A stretch of 39,807 bases of DNA. Origin: Chromatiaceae bacterium. GTDB lineage: Bacteria; Pseudomonadota; Gammaproteobacteria; Chromatiales; Chromatiaceae. The stretch spans positions 1 through 39,807 of the forward strand of contig JALOTB010000057.1 of assembly GCA_025458165.1 (NCBI GenBank), written 5' to 3'. The notes below the pieces were generated by a model that worked only from the letters and a program-made list of their open reading frames with translations, was not told the DNA's origin and searched no databases. Shown piece by piece: positions 1 to 10,276 of the stretch; position 1 is the stretch's first letter; each line of letters starts with the position of its first letter. A program made the position numbers and the translations under genes.

Positions 1-40
1 TCCGCTCCCATTGGTCGTCACGTAGGTTCTTGCGAGCCAT
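1..40 (-). mobile_element. IS5-type transposase, N-terminus only (cut by window edge)
   Basis: Reading leftward from an ATG at 38-40, the 13 codons in the window give M-A-R-K-N-L-R-D-D-Q-W-E-R. This is the usual opening of the short DDE transposases of the IS5 group, where a D-x-Q-W motif follows a basic start. The rest of the gene lies beyond the left edge. The 40 to 60 bases to the right should hold the element's end, but no second inverted repeat is visible to prove the boundary. The family assignment rests on 13 residues only. Confidence 0.55.
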
Positions 41-117
41 AGTTCGTCCTGTCAGTGCATTGGGCGAACTATATCATGCCAAATGTCAACACTACCTAGC
101 ACAAACCCGCCGCCATG

Positions 118-400
118 CAAGATGAAAGACCTGACCCCGGTCCTGGGTCCCGACCCCGTGCGGTCCCGTATACAAGATGAAAGACCTGACCCCGATCTCG
201 TGACCCCGATCTCGGTGGGTGCGGATCGGAGGACATCTGCACCCCTTCAACGAGAACCGCGGGCGTGTCCGGGGTCACCAGGCGGCGCTTCCAGACGGAA
301 CCAAGCGTGTTGCGGCACGACAAATTTTCTCGTGCCATTGATCGGGGTCAGCTAAATGGTGACCCCGGTCCCTGACCCCGGTCCCTTGCCGGTCCACTTT
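118..400. repeat. Cluster of short GACCCCG-type repeats in a gene-free stretch
   Basis: A 22-base unit (caagatgaaagacctgaccc followed by cg) occurs at 118-139 and again at 173-194. Shorter copies of ctgaccccg and gaccccgatc follow around 190-215. An inverted copy (gatcggggtcag) lies at 341-352, and direct copies of gaccccggtccc lie near 361-386. This pattern resembles the repeats around REP-associated tyrosine transposases, but no such transposase is present. The rest of 41-611 shows no convincing gene. A 16-base perfect palindrome (gacccgcaagcgggtc) sits at 503-518. Confidence 0.55.
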
Positions 401-611
401 GCCCGACCGCTTGCCGCGCGGACCCCAAATCCGCCCAGCGTCGCGCTAGGACGCCAGGACACTCCGTCGCGAAGGCACATGGGTGCTCCCGCTCGAGCCA
501 GGACCCGCAAGCGGGTCTACAGCCCCAACCCACGGCAACCCTTCGCCCCTCATCTGCGTGAGACGAACCACGACATACCCAGGACGCAGGAAAGGCGGCC
601 CTTGTCCACCA

Positions 612-1607
612 TCAACCCCCGGAGTAGCGCTCGACGATCTCGACCCGGCGGTTCTTCGCACGCCCTTGGTCGGTCCGGTTGGTGGCGACGGGGGCGATCA
701 TGCCGGCGCCCGCGGGTGTCAGGCGGTCGCGAGCGATGCCATGGGCCGACACGAGCGCGTCGGCCACGGCCTGCGCCCGTCGCTGAGAGAGCGACAGGTT
801 GTAGTCGAACGCGCCCTTGCCGTCCGTGTGTCCGACGATCAGGACCTGCAACTGTGGATTCTCTTTCATGAGTGCCGCCAATTGCGCGATTTGCGGCTCG
901 GAGTCAGGCTGAATGCCGGCCTTGTCGAAGTCGAAGTAGATCCCGTAGATCGCAATGCGGCCGTCGCGCTCCAGCGCCTGCTGCATCTCGCTGGCCTTCA
1001 CCAGAGCCACCTTGTCGGTCTCCATGGGCTTGGCTTCGACGACCGTCACGGCGACGTGCGGGGTCAACGGCCGCGACTGCGTGGCCTTGGTCTCGACGCC
1101 GAGCAGCCCGACGCTCACCCGCCCTTCCGGCGCGTCCCGCTCCGCCAGCAGATAGACAGTGGTGTCCCAGGTGGACGGCATCCCGAGGGATCCCGTGCCG
1201 GCTTGCCAGAAGGTTGAGGTCGACCCGCCCGGCGCGCATTGCTTGGCGCCGTTACAGAAGAAACGGACACTGAAGCCGTTCGCGCTCAATGCCGCCTCGT
1301 AATTGCGCATGACCTCGAGGATCGAACGACTCCCGGGCCCTTCGTATCGGATCGAGGTGAGCTTCCCGGAGAGGTCCGTTTGCCAGGCGTCGGGTTTATC
1401 CTTCTCACCACGCTCCAGGGGTTTGAACGGCAGCTTCAGCTCTTGGTAAGCCTTGGTTTCGTAGGAGGTGATGACCGATCCCTCATAACGTCCGACCAGC
1501 GGATGGTCCGAGGAGCCGGCCAGGTCGGCCTTCTCGGCCTGGGCGGTTGCGGAAAAGAGGGCCGGAGCCGCCAATAGGACGACGACAAGTCCAAATCGCA
1601 CTCTCAT
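612..1607 (-). CDS. OmpA-family outer-membrane/periplasmic protein
   Basis: This 331-residue protein has a clear Sec signal peptide (residues 1-24, ending A-T-A-Q-A) and a C-terminal OmpA/MotB peptidoglycan-binding domain from about residue 223. The domain shows the Y-F-D-F-D-K opening, V-G-H-T-D-G, N-x-x-L-S-x-x-R-A and a closing N-R-R-V-E-I. The middle region (about 30-215) resembles the DUF4892 type that often precedes such a domain: it opens with D-H-P-L-V-G-R-Y-E-G-S and contains two cysteines near residue 120. The likely role is a non-covalent link between outer membrane and cell wall. A GAGGT ribosome site lies 6 bases before the ATG. The gene stands alone, with a decayed toxin gene just upstream. 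Confidence 0.88.
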   Translation of the reverse strand: MRVRFGLVVVLLAAPALFSATAQAEKADLAGSSDHPLVGRYEGSVITSYETKAYQELKLPFKPLERGEKDKPDAWQTDLSGKLTSIRYEGPGSRSILEVMRNYEAALSANGFSVRFFCNGAKQCAPGGSTSTFWQAGTGSLGMPSTWDTTVYLLAERDAPEGRVSVGLLGVETKATQSRPLTPHVAVTVVEAKPMETDKVALVKASEMQQALERDGRIAIYGIYFDFDKAGIQPDSEPQIAQLAALMKENPQLQVLIVGHTDGKGAFDYNLSLSQRRAQAVADALVSAHGIARDRLTPAGAGMIAPVATNRTDQGRAKNRRVEIVERYSGG

Positions 1608-1611
1608 AGGG

Positions 1612-1968
1612 TTACCTCGTTCTTGTGACTTCTTCGGGTGCCTGGAATGATGCGATGTTGTCCGTGGCCCCGAGGATTGGATGCGCGGCAGCCTTTGCGC
1701 CGATGAAGTCGTAGGCGTCGCCGCTCACGAAGCGGAAGCAGATACGCCACTGATCGTGGATCGAGATGGCGTACCGGCCTTTCCGCTCGCCCGCGAGATT
1801 ATGCAACCGGTCGCCGGGCGGGGCCCGCAAAACGTCGAGCCGCGTCGCGAGATCCACCTACTCCGGTTTCCGGGCGGCTCATTTGGCGATCTCCGGTGCG
1901 ATTCGCTTCGACCTGCCAGTGGCGTACAGCTCGCGGGTATGCGGGTCGGCGAAACTATTGACGACGCA
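1612..1968 (-). pseudogene. higB: Decayed HigB/RelE-family toxin gene
   Basis: One reading frame carries a recognisable HigB toxin. It has an N-terminal N-S-F-A-D-P-H-T-R-E-L-Y segment, then D-L-A-T-R-L-D-V-L-R-A-P-P-G, R-L-H-N-L-A-G-E-R-K-G and I-H-D-Q-W-R-I-C-F-R-F. It is interrupted by two in-frame stops: TGA at 79-81 of the 1800s (1879-1881) and TAG at 1858-1860. No usable start codon exists at the N-terminal end. The C-terminus departs from the family after G-D-A-Y-D, where V-E-I-V-D-Y-H is expected, and runs on for about 30 unrelated residues. No HigA antitoxin follows, because the OmpA-family gene begins instead. From the GTG at 1857 an 81-residue frame remains open, but it lacks the first third of the toxin fold. 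This looks like a dead toxin whose antitoxin has been lost. Confidence 0.8.
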
Positions 1969-2160
1969 CCCGAGCGTAATTCGTCACGTGATGCGCGTCA
2001 AAACGCTCCGATTGGGGCAAGACGGGCCGAGGATCAGGAGGCGACCCGCCCCTTCTCGGGTCCTTGCCGTGCGCTGCCCACCGGTTGCCCTCCCTCCCCG
2101 GCCCGCCTACGCTCTCCCCACTCACCGCCCTCGGTCGATCGGACGCCCTGAGACCCTGCC

Positions 2161-5100
2161 ATGCTCCCATCTGCTCGCCTCTTCTCGATCCTATTGTCGC
2201 TCCTCGCCCTGTCCCTCGCGCCAGTCGTCGCCCAGTCGGGTGAGCCGCCTGGCGCCGGTCGCGACCTGGTGGTGGTGGAGGGGGCGGACTACTTCGGGCT
2301 CGACTACGAAACGCTGAAGGAGGTCGAGCTCGACGCCTGCAAGGCCGCCTGTCTCGACGATGCGCGCTGCAAGGCGTTCACCTACAACACCAAGGCGCGC
2401 TGGTGCTTTCTGAAGAGCGACTTCGGCGAGCTGCGCGCCTTTCCGGGCGCGGTCTCGGGCTACCTCGCCACGGGCGCGGCGTCCAAGGCGGGGCAGGAGG
2501 CGGCGCGCCGCTCCGAGCTCGCCTTCCTGCCGCGCGGCACCTTCGACGAGGCGCGCAAGGTCGGCGAGCAGATCCTGAAGCGCCCGAGCACGGTGAGCGG
2601 CGCCTACGACGCCCTGCTCGCCGACGCCAATGCGGCGCTCGCCGCCGGCAACCCCGAGCGCGCGGCGGAGCTCCTGGCCGCGGCGCTGCGGCTCGCACCC
2701 GAGAGCACGGCGCTCTGGACGCAGCTCGCCGAGGCGAGCCTCGCATCGCGCCCCGAGGACTGGCGCACTCAGCAGCGCCGGCGCCAGGAGGCGCTCGCCG
2801 CGGCGGTGCGCGCCCAGCTCCACGCCGAGACGCCGGCCGAGCGGGCGCGTGCGCTCGCGCTCATCGGCCGGGCACTGGCGGAGCGCTCGGCCTGGCGGCC
2901 GGCGATCCGGGCACAGCGCGCCTCGCTCGCCCTGGTCGACGACCCGACGGTGCGTGCGAGCTACGACCGGCTCGTCGCCGAGCACGGCTTCCGGGTGCGC
3001 CAGCATCGGGTCAGCTCAGTGACCCCCTGCCACGCGAGCGCGCGGGCCTCGCGGACTTCGTGACCGTCGAGGGCGGGACCAACCTGGCGGTCGAGGTCGA
3101 GCCGCAGCAGATCTGCGTCGACGGGGTCGAGCACGGCGGCCGCTACCGCATCGGCCTGCGCGCCGGCCTGCCCTCGGCCGACGGTGAGACGCTGGCTAAG
3201 CCGGTCGAGATCGAGGTCTACGTCCGCGACCGCTCGCCTTCGGTGCGCTTCCTCGGTCGCGCCTACGTCTTGCCCAAGGGCGGCGAGGCGGCCATCCCGC
3301 TCGTCTCGGTCAACACCGACCGCATCACAGCCCAGGTCTACCGGGTCGGCGACCGCAGCCTGGCGGCGACGGTGAGCGGCGGGTCGTTCTTGAAGCCGCT
3401 CACCCCCGACGAGTCGCGCACCATCGGCGAGCGCACGGGCGAGGCGGTGTGGAGCGGGACGGTCGAGGTCAGTCCGACGCTGAACCGCGAGGTGACGACC
3501 GCCGTCCCGGTCGGCGCCCTGATCGACGACTTCAAGCCGGGCGCCTACGTGATGACCGCCCGCCCGAGCGAGACCCCGGAAGAGGAGTACGAGGCCGTTG
3601 CGACCCAGTGGTTCCTGGTCTCGGACCTGGGGCTCTCGGGCTTCTCGGGGAGCGACGGGCTGCACGCCCTGGTGCGTTCGCTCTCGACGGCCGCGCCGAT
3701 CGGCGAGGTCGGCCTGCGGCTGGTGGCGAAAAACGACGAGGTCCTCGGCCGCGCTGCGACCGACGCCGCCGGCTATGCCCGCCTCGAGGCGGGGCTGCTG
3801 CGCGGGCGCGGCGGCAACGCCCCGGCCCTGCTGGTGGCCGATGGGCCCGACGGGGACTACGCGTTTCTGGATCTCACCAAGACTCCCTTCGACCTCAGCG
3901 ACCGCGGCGTCGAAGGTCGGCCCGCGCCCAAGCCGATGGACGTCTACCTGGTCTCCGAGCGCGGAATCTATCGCCCCGGCGAGACCGTGCACCTGACCGC
4001 ACTCGCGCGCGACCCGGCGGCGACGGCCATCACCGGCCTGCCGCTCACGCTGATCGTCAAGCGTCCGGACGGGGTCGAGCACCTGCGCGCGCTGGTCGGC
4101 GACCAGGGCCTCGGCGGGCGGGACCTGGCGGTGTCGCTCCCACTGGCGGCGCTCCGCGGGACCTGGCGCGCGGCGGTCCATGCCGACCCCAAGGGTCCGG
4201 CGCTGGCGGAGCTCAGCTTCGCGGTTGAGGACTTCCTCCCCGAGCGCCTCGCCTTCGACCTGCAGACCTCGGCGACGGCACTCGACCCGGACGACCCGCC
4301 CCGGATCGCGGTCGACGCCCGCTTCCTCTACGGCGCACCGGCCGCCAACCTGGCCCTGGAGGGCGAGACCCTGCTCAAGGCCGCGGACACCCTCGCCGAA
4401 TTCCCCGGCTACCGCTTCGGGCTCGCCGACGAGCAGGTCGACCCGCTTCGCGAGCCACTCCCCCCGGCGACCACCGACGCCCAGGGCCAAGCGGAGCTCC
4501 GCCCCCAGCTCCCGGCGATCGCACCGACCAGCCGGCCGCTCACGGCGGAGGTCAATGTCCGGTTGGTCGACGCCGGCCGGCCGGTCGAGCGCTCCCTGAC
4601 CCTGCCGGTCGCCTCGCGGGAGGCCCGCATCGGCTTGAGGCCCCTCTTCGAGGGCTCGGTCGACGAGGGCGGCAGCGCGGGCTTCGAGGTCATCGCCCTC
4701 GGGCCGGACGGCCGGCGCGTCGCACGCCAGGGCCTCACCTGGACCCTGTCGCGCGTCACCAAGACCTTCCAGTGGTATCAGATGGACGGGGCCTGGGACT
4801 ACGAGCCCGTGGTCACCCGCCAGCGGGTCGCGAGCGGCACCCTCAACGCCGGGGCGGACGACCCCGGCCGGATCGAGGCGCGGGTCGACTGGGGCGGTTA
4901 CGAGTTAGAGGTGAGCGCGCCGGACGGCGGGATGCTGCCGGTGAGCCTCGCCTTCGAGGCCGGTTGGTACGTGACGCCCGGGGCCGTCGACACCCCGGAT
5001 CTCCTCAAGGTCTCGCTCGACAAACCGAGCTACCGCGTCGGCGAGACGGCCCGGGTGCGCATCGAGCCGCGCTTCGCCGGCCAAGCTTTGGTGCTGGTGA

Positions 5101-7622
5101 TCGACGACCGGCTGATCACCATGACCCCGGCGGAGGTCTCCGCCGAGGGCGCCACGGTCGAGCTTCCGGTCACCGCCGACTGGGGCGCCGGGGCCTACGT
5201 GACGGCGGTCCTCTACCGCCCGATGGACCTCACCGCCAAGCGCATGCCGGGGCGCGCCATCGGGCTCGCCTGGGCCGGGGTCGACCCCGGAGCGCGCAAG
5301 CTGGACCTGCGGCTTGCGCTGCCCGAGAAGGCCGAGCCGCGCCGCCCGCTCGACATCGCCGTCGCCCTGGGCAACTTGGCGGCCGGCGAGGAGGCCTATG
5401 TCACCCTGGCCGCGGTGGATCTGGGCATCCTCAACCTCACCCGTTACCAGCCCCCGGCCCCGGACGCCTGGTATTTCGGCCAGCGGCGGCTCGGCATGGA
5501 GCTGCGCGACCTCTATGGGGCGCTCATCGACCGCATGCAGGGCGTGCCGGGGGTGGTGCGCTCGGGCGGTGACGCGGGCCTTATGCGCTTCGAGGGCCCG
5601 CCGCCGACCGAGGCCCTGGTCGCCTTCTACTCGGGAATCCTTCGGCTCGACCAGCAAGGCGGGGCGTCGGCGTCTTTCGAGCTCCCCGACTTCAACGGCA
5701 CGGTGCGGGTGATGGCCATGGCCTGGTCGGCCGAGGGGGTCGGACACGCGGTCCAGGACCTGGTGGTGCGCGACCCCGTGGTGATCTCGGCCAGCCTCCC
5801 CCGCCTGTTGGCGCCCGGAGACCGGTCGCGGCTGCTGATCGATCTCGCCCATGTCGAGGGGCCGGCGGGAGCGATTACCCTGGAGGTCGCGGCCGAGGGC
5901 GAGGGGCTGTTGCTCGATCCAACCGGGGTTCCAAGCACCCTGAGGCTCGCCGAGGGCGAGCGGGCGCAGGTGTCCGTCCCCATCGAGGCGCGGGCGATCG
6001 GCGATCAGCGGCTCGCGATTCGCCTGCGAACGCCGGACGGGCGCGAGCTCACCAAGGATCTGACCCTCGCCGTGCGCGAGCGCCGTCCGCCGACCGCACA
6101 GACCTCGGTGACGACCCTGGCCCCGGCGGCCGAGCAGCACCTGACCGCGGATCGGCTCGCGGGTCTGGTACCGGGGACCGGGTCGCTCCTGGTCTCGGTG
6201 AGCGGCGCCGGACGGATCGACGTCCCCGGCCTGGTTCAGGCGCTGGACCTCAACCCCTACGGCTGCGCCGAGCAGCTCACCAGCCGAGCGCTCCCGCTCC
6301 TCTATCTCGACGAGATCGCGCTCGCCGCCGGGCTGTCCGGCGACCGTGGCGTCGGTGAGCGGGTCCGCGAGGCCATCCATGGGGTGCTGGCGAGCCAGTC
6401 CTCCGGCGGCGGCTTCGGGCTCTGGGGACCGGACGGCGGCGGCGACCTCTGGCTCGACGCCTATGTGACCGACTTCCTCACCCGTGCCCGCGAGCAGGGC
6501 TACGAGATCGCGCAGGTGCCCCTCGAGCTGGCGCTCGACAACCTCAAGAACCGCAGCGGCTATGCGGCGGACTTCGAATCGGGGGGCGAGGACCTGGCCT
6601 ATGCCCTCTATGTCCTCGCCCGCAACGGCCGCGCCCTGATCGGCGACCTGCGCTACTACGCCGAGACCAAGCTCGAGGCCTTCGCCACCCCGCTCGCCAA
6701 GGCCCAGATCGGCGCGGCACTCGCCCTCTACGGCGACCGCCCAAGGGCCGATACGGCCTTCCGGGCCGCGCTCGCCCAGTTGAGCGCGGTCCCGGACGCC
6801 GGCGGCTGGCGCTCGGACTTCGGCTCGGGCCTGCGCGACGCCGCCGCCCTGCTGGCACTGGCCGCGGAGGCCGGCAGCGGCGCCGTCGACCTCCAGACTC
6901 TCGCCGGCCGGATCGCCGAGTGGCGCGAGGTCCAGACCCACACCAGCACGCAGGAGAACGCCTGGCTCCTCCTCGCCGCGCATGCGCTGAACCAGGGCGC
7001 GGTCCGGCCGCGGCTCAGCGTCGACGGCGTCGACCAGGACGGGGCGCTCTACCGCCGGGTCGATGAGGCCAGCCTCGCCGAGGGTGGGATGAGGCTCGTC
7101 AATCGCGGCGACCGACCCGTCGACCTGGTGGTCACCGCGACCGGCGTGCCGCTCACGCCGCCCCCCGCCGGCGGCAACGGCTACTGGATCGAGCGGGCCT
7201 ACTATGACCTCGAAGGGCGCCGGATCGATCCCTCTCGGGTCGCCCAGGGCGAGCGCCTCGTTGCTGTCCTGACGATCAGCGCCGACAGCCGCCGCGCGGC
7301 ACGGCTGATCCTGAGCGATCCGTTGCCCGCCGGCTTCGAGATCGACAATCCGAACCTGGTCCGGGCCGGGGACGTCGCGGGCATCCCCTGGCTCGGGCTG
7401 ATCGAAGGGACGGCGCATCAGGCCTTCCTCGCCGACCGCTTCGTCGCGGCCGTCGACCGCGGCGAGGACGACGACGCCCAGATGCAGCTCGCCTACGTCG
7501 TGCGGGCGGTCTCGCCGGGGGTCTTCGCCCATCCGGCCGCGACCGTCGAGGACATGTACCGCCCTGAGCGGCGGGCCTGGACGGACGAGGGACGGGTCGA
7601 GGTGATGACACCGGAGCCCTGA
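2161..7622 (+). pseudogene. Bacterial alpha-2-macroglobulin with PAN/Apple domain, frameshifted
   Basis: The first frame (2161 to about 3013) gives a signal peptide (1-25), a PAN/Apple domain (about 35-105, cysteines 60, 64, 70 and 82) and a TPR-like helical stretch. The second frame (about 3015-7622) carries the macroglobulin domains, including the thioester motif G-C-A-E-Q (6261-6275), followed by the alpha-helical thioester domain and C-terminal domains. Such proteins are thought to trap foreign proteases in the periplasm. The two halves do not join. After Q-H-R-V the frame must shift to reach S-D-P-L-P-R-E-R, and about ten family-typical residues are missing, so a small deletion near 3010-3020 is likely. 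Repaired, the protein would be about 1,820 residues. As in Escherichia coli yfhM-pbpC, the pbpC gene follows. The lesion may be a sequencing or assembly error, since the rest of the long frame is intact. Confidence 0.9.
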
Positions 7623-7642
7623 GCATGCGCGCGGCTCGACAT

Positions 7643-7740
7643 GGTAGGAGCGATTCGCAGTCGCGACCGCGGACGTCTTGGTCTTCCGTGATCTCGGCGC
7701 GAGCGTCAGCGCCACATCGCGGCTGCAAGCCGCTCCCACA
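7643..7740. repeat. REP-like inverted repeat pair
   Basis: The left arm (ggtaggagcgattcgcagtc, from 7643) and the right arm (gcggctgcaagccgctccca, ending near 7739) form the familiar gammaproteobacterial REP-type pair, with a GTAGGAGCG head and a CCGCTCCCAC tail, facing each other across about 45 bases. The pair fills the gap between the macroglobulin gene and pbpC. It could fold into an mRNA hairpin and uncouple the two genes. Confidence 0.75.
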
Positions 7741-7763
7741 GGGATCGGCGTCGCGCGACGGCC

Positions 7764-9815
7764 GTGATTAACCCGGCGCTCGCTATCCCTTTCGCCGCAG
7801 GTCTGCTCTTCGGGGCCGGGCTGCTCGGCATGGAGGCCCTGGTGCGGGCGACCGATCCGCCGGATGCGCAGATCGCCACATCCACCCTGGTCCTCGACCG
7901 CAACGGGCGGCTGCTGCGGCCCTTCACCGTGGCCGACGGGCGCTGGCGGCTGCCGGTCACGCCCGCCGAGGTCGATCCCAAGCTGGTCGCCATGTTGCTC
8001 GCCTTCGAGGACCGGCGGTTCTTCGGGCACCCGGGCGTCGACCCGGTTGCCCTGCTCCGCGCCGGGACTCAGCTCGTCGCCAACGGTCGGATCGTCTCCG
8101 GCGGATCAACCCTGACGATGCAGCTCGTCCGCCTGCTGGGCGGCGGCCCGACCCGCTCGCTCCCGGGCAAGCTGCGCCAGGGCCTAGCGGCCCTGGCTCT
8201 GGAGCGGCGGCTAGACAAACGGGCGATCCTCACCGCCTACCTCAATCTGGCCCCCTACGGCGGCAACATCGAAGGGGTGCGGGCGGCATCGCTCGCCTGG
8301 CTCGGCAAGGAGCCGAGTCGCCTGACCCCAGCCGAGGCGGCGCTCCTGGTCGCCCTGCCCCAGGCGCCGAACGCCCGCCGCCCGGATCTCAGCCCCGAGG
8401 CCGCCCGCCGGGCGCGCGACCGGGTGCTCGCCGTCGCGCGCCACCGGGGCATCATCGATGCCACCGAAGAGGCCGCCGCGCGGCGGGAGCTTGTGCCAGG
8501 CGCGCGCCGCCTCTTCCCGATGCTCGCCGCCCACGCGGCCGAGCGTGCGGTCCGCGCCCGGCCGGACCGCGGTGTGCATCGTCTGACCTTCGATGCCGAC
8601 CTGCAGGGGCGCCTGGAGGCGCTCGCGGCGGAGCGCGCCGCGGCGCTGGGTCCGAAGGTCTCGGTCGCCATCCTGGTCGCCGATCATCGCGACGGCCAGG
8701 TACGCGCCTCGGTCGGCTCGGCGGGGCTGCTCGACGAGCCGCGCGAGGGGTTCATCGACATGACTCGCGCGCTGCGCTCGCCAGGGTCGACCCTGAAGCC
8801 GCTGATCTACGGGCTCGCCTTCGAGGCCGGGATCGCCCACCCCGAGAGCCTGATCGAGGACCGCCCGAGCGGCTTCTCGGGCTACGCCCCGGCCAACTTC
8901 GACCGGGTCTTCCACGGCACCGTGACGGTGCGGCGCGCGCTGGAGCTCTCGCTCAACGTCCCGGCGGTCCAGGTCCTCGAGGCGGTGGGCCCGGCGCGCC
9001 TGGTCTCGCGAATGCGCCGCGCCGGGGCGGCGCCGGTGCTGCCAGATCTCTCACCGCCGGGGCTGGCGATCGGGCTCGGCGGGATCGGGGTGCGGCTGGC
9101 CGATTTGGTCGCCATCTATGCGGCCATCGCACGCGGCGGGCGACCGGTCGCGCTGACCGAGGACTTGGAAGCGTCCACTCCACGGCTCGCCTCGCGCGTG
9201 CTGGACGAGCCGGCCGCCTGGTACCTAACCTCGATCCTCGCCGGGGCGCCGGCACCGGCCAACAGCTCGCCCGGCGAGCTCGCCTTCAAGACCGGGACCT
9301 CCTACGGCTATCGGGACGCCTGGGCCCTCGGCTTCGATGGGCGGCATGTCGTTGGGGTCTGGGTCGGGCGTCCGGACGGGGCATCGGTCCCGGGGCTGGC
9401 CGGCATCGACGGCGCCGCGCCGATCCTGATCGACGCCTTCGCACGACTCGGGACCCGGGCACCCCTGCCCCCTTCGCCGCCCGGCGTGCTGGTCACCTCA
9501 TCATCGCGACTCCCGCCGCCACTGCGACGGGTCCAAGGCAAGACCACAGGGACCGAGGCCGGCGGGCCGCAGATCGCCTTCCCCCCGGACGGGGCGCGGG
9601 TCGAGCTCGGGCTCAGCGGCGCCGCGGATGCCAGCCTGACCCTCAAGGTTCGCAACGGCACCCCGCCCTTCGCCTGGTACGCCAACGGTGCCCCCATCGG
9701 CCGTGAGCCCCAGGCGCGCAGCACCCGCTGGCAGCCGGACGGCCGCGGATTCGCGACCATCGCCGTGGTCGACGCCCGTGGCCAGTCGAACCGGGTGACG
9801 GTATTTCTCGAATAG
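7764..9815 (+). CDS. pbpC: Penicillin-binding protein 1C (peptidoglycan glycosyltransferase/transpeptidase-like)
   Basis: This 683-residue protein starts at a GTG with an N-terminal membrane anchor (about residues 4-25). The glycosyltransferase-51 domain follows, with catalytic E82 in F-E-D-R-R-F-F-G-H-P-G and the G-G-S-T-L-T-M-Q-L motif. The penicillin-binding domain has S342-T-L-K345, S396-L-N398 and K509-T-G-T-S. A C-terminal PBP1C-specific domain ends the protein. It should polymerise lipid II glycan strands on the outer face of the inner membrane. It is somewhat shorter than E. coli PbpC (770 residues), mainly through compact linkers. Its place behind a macroglobulin gene is the conserved yfhM-pbpC pairing, suggesting joint wall repair and protease defence. 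No in-frame ATG with a good ribosome site lies nearby, so the GTG start is tentative. Confidence 0.92.
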   Translation: MINPALAIPFAAGLLFGAGLLGMEALVRATDPPDAQIATSTLVLDRNGRLLRPFTVADGRWRLPVTPAEVDPKLVAMLLAFEDRRFFGHPGVDPVALLRAGTQLVANGRIVSGGSTLTMQLVRLLGGGPTRSLPGKLRQGLAALALERRLDKRAILTAYLNLAPYGGNIEGVRAASLAWLGKEPSRLTPAEAALLVALPQAPNARRPDLSPEAARRARDRVLAVARHRGIIDATEEAAARRELVPGARRLFPMLAAHAAERAVRARPDRGVHRLTFDADLQGRLEALAAERAAALGPKVSVAILVADHRDGQVRASVGSAGLLDEPREGFIDMTRALRSPGSTLKPLIYGLAFEAGIAHPESLIEDRPSGFSGYAPANFDRVFHGTVTVRRALELSLNVPAVQVLEAVGPARLVSRMRRAGAAPVLPDLSPPGLAIGLGGIGVRLADLVAIYAAIARGGRPVALTEDLEASTPRLASRVLDEPAAWYLTSILAGAPAPANSSPGELAFKTGTSYGYRDAWALGFDGRHVVGVWVGRPDGASVPGLAGIDGAAPILIDAFARLGTRAPLPPSPPGVLVTSSSRLPPPLRRVQGKTTGTEAGGPQIAFPPDGARVELGLSGAADASLTLKVRNGTPPFAWYANGAPIGREPQARSTRWQPDGRGFATIAVVDARGQSNRVTVFLE

Positions 9816-9944
9816 ATCGATGTTGCTTGCAGCGGACCGTCGTCGCGCCTCGCTGCGCGGGGCACCCGGCCAAGTTATCATCTCTCCGAGCGGCGGGCGG
9901 CGGCCCGCCGGCTTCCACCGATCAACCTGAACCGAGGGGGTCCC

Positions 9945-10232
9945 ATGGCCAACGAGGGTTACCACGAGCCGGTCGGCGAGCTGAGCGACGAGACCCGTGA
10001 TATGCATCGGGCGATCATCTCGCTCATGGAGGAGCTGGAGGCGGTCGACTGGTACAACCAGCGGGTCGATGCCTGCAAAGACAAGGAGCTGCGCGCCATC
10101 CTCGCCCACAACCGCGACGAGGAGAAGGAGCACGCGGCGATGGTGCTGGAGTGGATCCGCCGCAAGGACCCCAAGTTCGATCACGAGCTGCGCGACTTCC
10201 TGTTCACCGACAAGCCGATCGCCCACGAGTGA
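9945..10232 (+). CDS. Encapsulated-ferritin-type (EncFtn) ferroxidase, lacking a targeting tail
   Basis: This 95-residue two-helix protein closely matches the EncFtn family known from Rhodospirillum rubrum Rru_A0973. Aligning the two by eye places the ferroxidase ligands at E30, E60 and H63 (R. rubrum E32, E62, H65), with W36 and Y37 also kept, inside M-E-E-L-E-A-V-D-W-Y and R-D-E-E-K-E-H-A. EncFtn dimers oxidise Fe(II) and assemble into rings, normally inside an encapsulin shell. Here the protein ends at P-I-A-H-E with no C-terminal targeting peptide, and no shell gene is adjacent or elsewhere in the window. A GAGGGGG ribosome site precedes the ATG. A small membrane protein gene follows after 44 bases and may be co-transcribed. 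Confidence 0.9.
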   Translation: MANEGYHEPVGELSDETRDMHRAIISLMEELEAVDWYNQRVDACKDKELRAILAHNRDEEKEHAAMVLEWIRRKDPKFDHELRDFLFTDKPIAHE

Positions 10233-10276
10233 GGCGCGGACCCCGGCGGGACCGGGGCCAACCTCAGGAGCGCATC

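Noticed and set aside
483..1217. A 244-residue plus-strand frame over the OmpA-domain gene
   Set aside because: It has no start signal or family pattern, and the minus-strand OmpA frame with its signal peptide explains the region.
4905..8030. A 1,041-residue open frame on the minus strand
   Set aside because: It is antisense to the macroglobulin and pbpC genes, with the His/Gly/Arg/Asp-rich composition of a GC-driven shadow frame and no family pattern.
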